From NCBI GenBank assembly GCA_021789565.1, contig JAJYJL010000158.1:1-10318 (forward strand): a stretch of 10,318 nucleotides of DNA, in the 5' to 3' direction. The position numbers were made by a program, and so were the translations under genes. Shown here in pieces: positions 6,825 to 10,318 of this stretch (within the stretch, counting starts at the first letter, position 1; each line of letters starts with the position of its first letter). The notes under the pieces were generated by a model. The model had not been told where the DNA came from, made no database searches, and was given only the letters and a program-made list of their open reading frames with translations. This DNA comes from Acidobacteriota bacterium. Its GTDB lineage: Bacteria; Acidobacteriota; Terriglobia; UBA7540.

Positions 6825-6846
6825 CACACGAAGTAGCCTTCGTGTG
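6825..6846 (+). promoter_or_regulatory. Perfect 9-base-pair hairpin upstream of the radical SAM gene
   Basis: CACACGAAG (6825-6833), the loop TAGC, and CTTCGTGTG (6838-6846) form an uninterrupted stem. Six T follow at 6854-6859, seven bases after the stem. This could be an attenuator or leader terminator, or a protein-binding palindrome. It lies about 140 bases before the start codon of the radical SAM gene. Confidence 0.55.
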
Positions 6847-6985
6847 ACGACGGTTTTTTGCGGGAGTTGTTCTCAGCTATGGGCGCAAAGCCTGCGGCTG
6901 GATGACCTCGCCCAACGTGATGAGGAACGTAACGCCCTCCCCAAATAGCGGCGGGTGACAATTTCAACGAAGAGGGGTGCAGATT

Positions 6986-9067
6986 ATGCCACGTATTCGA
7001 GGTCAGCGAGCCATGAAATATTTCGACCGGGCGATCACGGGGACCGCCGGCGTTTTGTTTGATGGCATTCAATTTTTCAATAAGTACAAACCGGCCCCGG
7101 CTTTTACGCCGAAGTGGTCTGACAAGCCGCTGCTGAAATCCTGGCAGAAAACCAAGCCGAAACTGGGCTGGCCGCGGGAGACCGATTCGCTTTGTCCGGG
7201 CTGCGTGAAGGAAGCGCGTGCGGCCATCATCTCCGGCGAAAAAGACTGGAAAGACCTGCTCACCACGAAAGTGGGCGAGATTAAGGCCCAGATTATTGAG
7301 CGTGACGGCCAGGTATGGATGGTGAAGGATTGCCCCATCCACGGCCACTTCGAAGACATCATGGCGCTCGACGTCAACTTCCTGAAGTGGATTGAGCAGA
7401 ACTTCCCGGGCCGCGACATCCGGGCCCACAATGACAAGGACCTGCACAATCACGGTTCCAGCACCATCCGCCACGGGCGCGGTTCCGTGCTGACCGTGGA
7501 CCTTACCAACCGCTGCAACATGATGTGCGACCCATGCTTTATGGACGCCAACCAGGTTGGCTTTGTTCACGAACTGAGCTGGGAGGACATCAAGGAGATT
7601 CTCGACAACGCCACCAAGATCAAGCCTCGGCGGCAGATGTCCGTGCAGTTCTCCGGCGGCGAGCCGACCATGTCGCCCTACTTCATTGATGCTATTCGCT
7701 ACGCCCGGAAGAAAGGCTTCAACAGCGTTCAGGCGGCCACCAACGGCATCGAGTTCGCCAAGAGCAAGGAGTTCTGTCGGCAGGCGTTTGAGGCCGGACT
7801 TCGTTACGCCTATCTGCAGTTTGACGGCATTGGTAACGACGCCAACAACCATCGCAAGGTGGGTAACCTGTTTGACGTCAAGCTCAAGGCCATTGACAAC
7901 ATGCATGAAGCGGGCATCGAAATCATCCTGGTGACTACGCTGGTGAACAACGTGAACAACGACCAGGTGGGTCCCATCATCAACTTTGCCCGCGAAAACC
8001 CCAAGAAGATCGCCTTCATCGCCTTCCAGCCGGTTTCCTTCACGGGACGCGACGAAGACATCACCCCGGAAAGGCGGGCCCGCCAGCGCTATACGCTTTC
8101 GCACATGGCGGCGGACGTGAAGAAGCAGGTGGGAATTACGGAGCCTACGCGCGACTGGTTTCCACTCTCGCTGATGGGAGCCTTTGCCGACTTTGCCGAC
8201 CTGGTCCACGGGCCGGAAGCGCAGTGGGGCCAGGTGAGTTGCGGCTGCCATCCCAACTGCGGCGTTGGGACCGCGCTGATGATCAATAAGGAAAACAAGG
8301 AATGGGCCCCGGTGCCGCAATTCCTCAACATTCCTGGCCTCGTGAAGGACATGCAGAAGATCACCGACGCCGGGCGTGGCAAGTGGTTTTCAAACTTGAT
8401 GATGGGCCTGGCGCTGCTGAAGAATTACAATCCGTTTGGTGCTCCGCCGAGCCTGGCGCTGGTGGATATCCTGAAGAAGTTCGACAAGTCATTCGCTTTG
8501 ACCGGAGAAAAGCGCGCCGACAAGATCTATGGAGCCTCCAGCCCCGACCGCACGCTTGATGACACACTGAAGCGCCGGTCGGACCCCTGGAACTTCCTCT
8601 TCATCGCCGGCATGTGGTTCCAGGACCTGTTCAACTATGATTTCCGCCGCACCGAGATGTGCATTATCCCCTACGCGACGCAGCAGGGCGAAATTTCATT
8701 CTGCGCCTACAACACCGGAATCGGATGGCGGAACATCATCGAGAACATGCACAAGAACGCGACGGTCGCCGAGTGGTACAAGACCCACGGCAAGCATGAA
8801 ATCTATGCCGCAGGGAAAAAGGTCAACCTTGCTGAATACCAGCACTCGCTGACTATCAACGCCGAGGACGCTGGACGGGTCCGCGAGCTCGCTCACGACG
8901 TCCCGATGACAGCGGCCGAGGAACAGCGGGCGCGGCGTAAGGCCGAATGGGAGGCCAAGCAGGCTCGGGCCTACTATGAGGAGGTTGTTCTCAAGAAGCC
9001 CAAGGCTGACCTGGTTCAGATCGGCAGCGCCAAGCCAACAGAGGAATCGGAAGAAGTTTCCGTCTAG
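6986..9067 (+). CDS. Radical SAM protein of the MJ0619 / tetraether lipid synthase (Tes) type
   Basis: This is a 693-residue radical SAM enzyme. The SAM-cluster motif CNMMCDPC gives C177, C181 and C184, preceded by LTVDLTNR, and the SGGEPTMSP motif is at 223-231. Outside the core it has the extra cysteines of the COG1964 group: C70 and C73 (LCPGC) and C116 (KDCPIHGHF) at the N-terminus, C419, C421 and C425 (CGCHPNC), and C559 and C573 in the block RRTEMCIIPYATQQGEISFC. In archaea this family includes Tes, which couples lipid tails into membrane-spanning tetraethers; bacterial homologues have been proposed to make membrane-spanning diabolic acids. That role is inferred here. A charged, probably coiled-coil tail runs from about 641 to the end. 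I choose ATG 6986 because AGAGGGG lies 8 bases before it; a GTG at 6977 would overlap that site. It stands alone and ends at a strong terminator. Confidence 0.9.
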   Translation: MPRIRGQRAMKYFDRAITGTAGVLFDGIQFFNKYKPAPAFTPKWSDKPLLKSWQKTKPKLGWPRETDSLCPGCVKEARAAIISGEKDWKDLLTTKVGEIKAQIIERDGQVWMVKDCPIHGHFEDIMALDVNFLKWIEQNFPGRDIRAHNDKDLHNHGSSTIRHGRGSVLTVDLTNRCNMMCDPCFMDANQVGFVHELSWEDIKEILDNATKIKPRRQMSVQFSGGEPTMSPYFIDAIRYARKKGFNSVQAATNGIEFAKSKEFCRQAFEAGLRYAYLQFDGIGNDANNHRKVGNLFDVKLKAIDNMHEAGIEIILVTTLVNNVNNDQVGPIINFARENPKKIAFIAFQPVSFTGRDEDITPERRARQRYTLSHMAADVKKQVGITEPTRDWFPLSLMGAFADFADLVHGPEAQWGQVSCGCHPNCGVGTALMINKENKEWAPVPQFLNIPGLVKDMQKITDAGRGKWFSNLMMGLALLKNYNPFGAPPSLALVDILKKFDKSFALTGEKRADKIYGASSPDRTLDDTLKRRSDPWNFLFIAGMWFQDLFNYDFRRTEMCIIPYATQQGEISFCAYNTGIGWRNIIENMHKNATVAEWYKTHGKHEIYAAGKKVNLAEYQHSLTINAEDAGRVRELAHDVPMTAAEEQRARRKAEWEAKQARAYYEEVVLKKPKADLVQIGSAKPTEESEEVSV

Positions 9068-9095
9068 TTTTTCCCGTGGGGAGTTGAGGAGAAAG

Positions 9096-9130
9096 GGCCG
9101 CCTGTTGAGAACATGACAGGCGGCCTTTTT
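9096..9130 (+). terminator. Intrinsic terminator of the radical SAM gene
   Basis: GGCCGCCTGT (9096-9105) pairs perfectly with ACAGGCGGCC (9116-9125) across a 10-base loop and is followed immediately by TTTTT. It starts 29 bases after the stop codon. This is the clearest terminator in the window and shows that the gene is the last one of its transcript. Confidence 0.93.
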
Positions 9131-9388
9131 GTTTGGTTGACAGATGAATGGAGCGGTAGGTCTCGCTTTCCGTGAGTTGCCGCCGGCCTGCCGCGCAATG
9201 GAACCAAGGTAAATTTGTTCTGACAGATCACCGGGGACAGATGCGCATTTTGAAGTCGGGCAGAGAGTTCCATACAGGGCGCGGTTGAGCAGTTTCACAG
9301 CGTCGAGCGAGCGGGCAATGGGAGCGGCAGCCGCATATGGCTGAAGACCCTGAGGGTCATTCGGTAATCCGGGCTGATTTCGACGGGG
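9131..9388. other. Spacer between terminator and IS remnant
   Basis: I see no gene here. It contains a GGGGACAG motif at 9233-9240 followed by ATGCGCATTTTGAAGTCGGG, and a 13-base palindrome GACCCTGAGGGTC at 9346-9358. The palindrome and the adjoining AGGGTCATTC lie just beyond the transposase 3' end, where an IS end would be expected, but I found no matching inverted repeat in the window. Confidence 0.4.
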
Positions 9389-9940
9389 TCAGCGGCAGGC
9401 GTTTTCGGTCATGCGCAGGTAGTCGAAGACCAGGCGCACGTGGCGCGTGAGTTGGCGCATATTCTGCGCGACGCTCGGCGCTCCGCGGGATTTGATCACG
9501 CCGATGGCGAAGCGGCGCAAGCGGGTGATATTTTCCGGGCCGTAGCCCATCGAGATACGGCTGTGGTCTTCATCGTAGTTCCAGTCGAGCATGTAGGGGC
9601 ACTCTCAATCGCCCACTGCCCACAATTCACTTTCAGCACGCGCTCGGGGCCGGCTTCTGGCGGGGTTCGGCTGGTGAGGCCGTAGGCGAGTTCGACTGAA
9701 GGCTGGCCGTTCTTTTTCTCCGTCCGCTGCCGCTCGATGAGGAAGGCTTGGCCGAGGTGAGGAAAGGCGAGGTAGCCGTTCAGTTCCGTCGTGATCCAGA
9801 TTTTGCGCGTTTCGATGCGTCCGTGATCGGGCGGAGTCGGTTCGCCGAAATCCGGCTGGCCCCGATCGCGGAAGTAGAACTCCAGGTCGCGGAACAGTCC
9901 GGGCGGGTTGCCATTAGTTTTCTCTGCCATTAGTTTTCTC
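9389..9940 (-). pseudogene. ISAs1-family transposase remnant, truncated and frameshifted
   Basis: Only the C-terminal half of an ISAs1-type (H-repeat) DDE transposase remains. One frame (about 9930 to 9600) reads from NPPGLFRDLEFYF through HGRIETRKIW and the FPHLGQ block to GQWAIES. The expected next block continues in a different frame: MLDWNYDEDHSRISMGYGPE and LRRFAIGVIKS, ending at the TGA at 9389-9391. The break lies at about 9594-9601, where the conserved L-H pair of the IEN-x-LHW-x-LD motif is missing, consistent with a deletion of about 4 bases. The N-terminal half is absent, and a 16-base tandem duplication sits at the 5' edge. The element cannot encode a working transposase. Confidence 0.85.
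9909..9940. repeat. 16-base tandem duplication at the edge of the IS remnant
   Basis: TGCCATTAGTTTTCTC occurs twice head to tail, at 9909-9924 and 9925-9940, without mismatch. The unit length is not a multiple of three, so it shifts the transposase frame. Identity of the copies suggests a recent slip or a repair product at the truncation point. Confidence 0.95.
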
Positions 9941-10202
9941 TTGACAAGCCTCAGACCGTATGATACTCAAACCTCGTACAAAAAGTGGGTCGTCAGTAGT
10001 ATTTTTATCGGTTCTTTCTAAGGCTTCCTAATTAAGGGAGCGCTTTATCGAGGCTGTTGAACAATTTCCTGCTTATTGATCGCCCGTCGCTAGGCTTGCG
10101 TCGTGTTGGGTCGGGTCCGGAGTGAGGAAATTATAGGGATGGAGGTTTTCATGCTGACGAAGCTTCGGTTGTCGTGTTACCGTGGGCTAATCTCAATACT
10201 GT
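9941..10202. other. Gap between two IS remnants, possible IS end near 10052
   Basis: No gene is supported. The GGCTGTTGAA motif near 10052-10062 resembles the terminal sequence common to several IS4/IS1182-like elements, and it lies on the correct (3') side of the transposase fragment that follows. The matching opposite end would be outside the window, so this is a guess from resemblance. Confidence 0.3.
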
Positions 10203-10318
10203 TCACTTTATGATTTTGATGCATCGGGACATCTCCATGCGAACATTCAAACAAGCCGTTCGCGGGCGCAGCGGAAAGTTGCTCATCTTGCGCTTCACCC
10301 CGCGCGGGTTGCGCCGGC
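10203..10318 (-). CDS. C-terminal end of a transposase, partial (IS4-like DDE)
   Basis: On the minus strand a frame enters from the right edge and ends at a TGA (10205-10203). The 37 visible residues contain NPRGVKRKMSNFPLRPR, a basic C-terminal block I associate with IS4-like DDE transposases. No catalytic residue is in view, so family and integrity cannot be judged. The stop, the following untranslated stretch and the possible IS end near 10052 are arranged as expected for the 3' side of an IS. The call rests on this short basic motif only. Confidence 0.6.
   Translation of the reverse strand, partial: RRNPRGVKRKMSNFPLRPRTACLNVRMEMSRCIKIIK

Larger units (their letters stand above)
6420..6985. 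other. 566-base gap between divergent queG and the radical SAM gene
   Basis: No protein gene is supported here. It must hold the promoters of both divergent genes, but I see no strong sigma-70 match. Structured elements: CACACTT (6521-6527) pairing with AAGTGTG (6548-6554); palindromes CAACATGTTG (6579-6588) and TTGAATTTCAA (6586-6596); an intrinsic terminator at 6622-6649; a perfect hairpin at 6825-6846; and a GGGCGCAAAGCC segment at 6881-6892. Together these suggest RNA-level elements rather than plain spacer. Confidence 0.6.

Noticed and set aside
6818..8320. Minus-strand open frame of 500 codons opposite the radical SAM gene
   Set aside because: It lies almost wholly opposite a gene with clear catalytic motifs, has no family motif of its own and shows the biased composition of a GC-rich antisense shadow.
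10151..10213. 20-codon plus-strand frame with GGAGG before its ATG, overlapping (ATGA) a frame that runs off the window
   Set aside because: It looks like a leader peptide, but the opposite strand reads as a transposase C-terminus across the downstream part, so the arrangement is probably accidental.
1..10318. CRISPR array, tRNA or rRNA genes
   Set aside because: I found no regularly spaced repeats and no T-loop/cloverleaf or rRNA signature on either strand.

Overview
The window looks like a chromosomal segment of a GC-rich, soil-type bacterium, most likely an acidobacterium. This is an inference from the gene mix: a two-subunit Tat-type molybdenum hydroxylase, a MarR/YceI pair, a Tes-like radical SAM protein and decayed insertion sequences. 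No rRNA or marker gene is present to prove it.

Layout. Bases 1-494 hold no gene I can support, only several hairpins. Then, on the plus strand: a Mn-type superoxide dismutase (531-1145, with an alternative in-frame start at 495), a [2Fe-2S] subunit (1240-1713) and a molybdopterin subunit with a twin-arginine motif (1717-3867). The last two form one two-subunit oxidoreductase. On the minus strand, reading leftward from 6419: epoxyqueuosine reductase QueG (6419-5160), a MarR-family repressor (5058-4588) and a cytoplasmic YceI-family protein (4517-3939). After a 566-base gap with an unassigned terminator and other hairpins comes a large plus-strand radical SAM protein of the MJ0619/tetraether lipid synthase type (6986-9067), closed by a strong intrinsic terminator. 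The right end (about 9233-10318) is IS debris: a frameshifted ISAs1-type transposase remnant and the C-terminus of a second transposase running off the edge.

How the parts work together. SOD removes superoxide and the Mo-hydroxylase probably oxidises an aldehyde or N-heterocycle outside the cytoplasm; a functional link between them is only suggested by adjacency. MarR and YceI look like a regulatory unit: a 25-base module with 21 identities sits in both promoter regions, inverted relative to the genes. The marR promoter (TTGACA, 17 bases, TATTAT) places the start of transcription at or beside its GTG start codon, so this mRNA is probably leaderless. QueG carries an in-frame low-complexity insert of about 70 residues that begins with a 7-base tandem DNA repeat.

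The most interesting gene is the radical SAM protein. Its cysteine pattern matches the family that joins lipid tails into membrane-spanning lipids in archaea, and homologues have been proposed to make membrane-spanning diabolic acids in bacteria, including acidobacteria.
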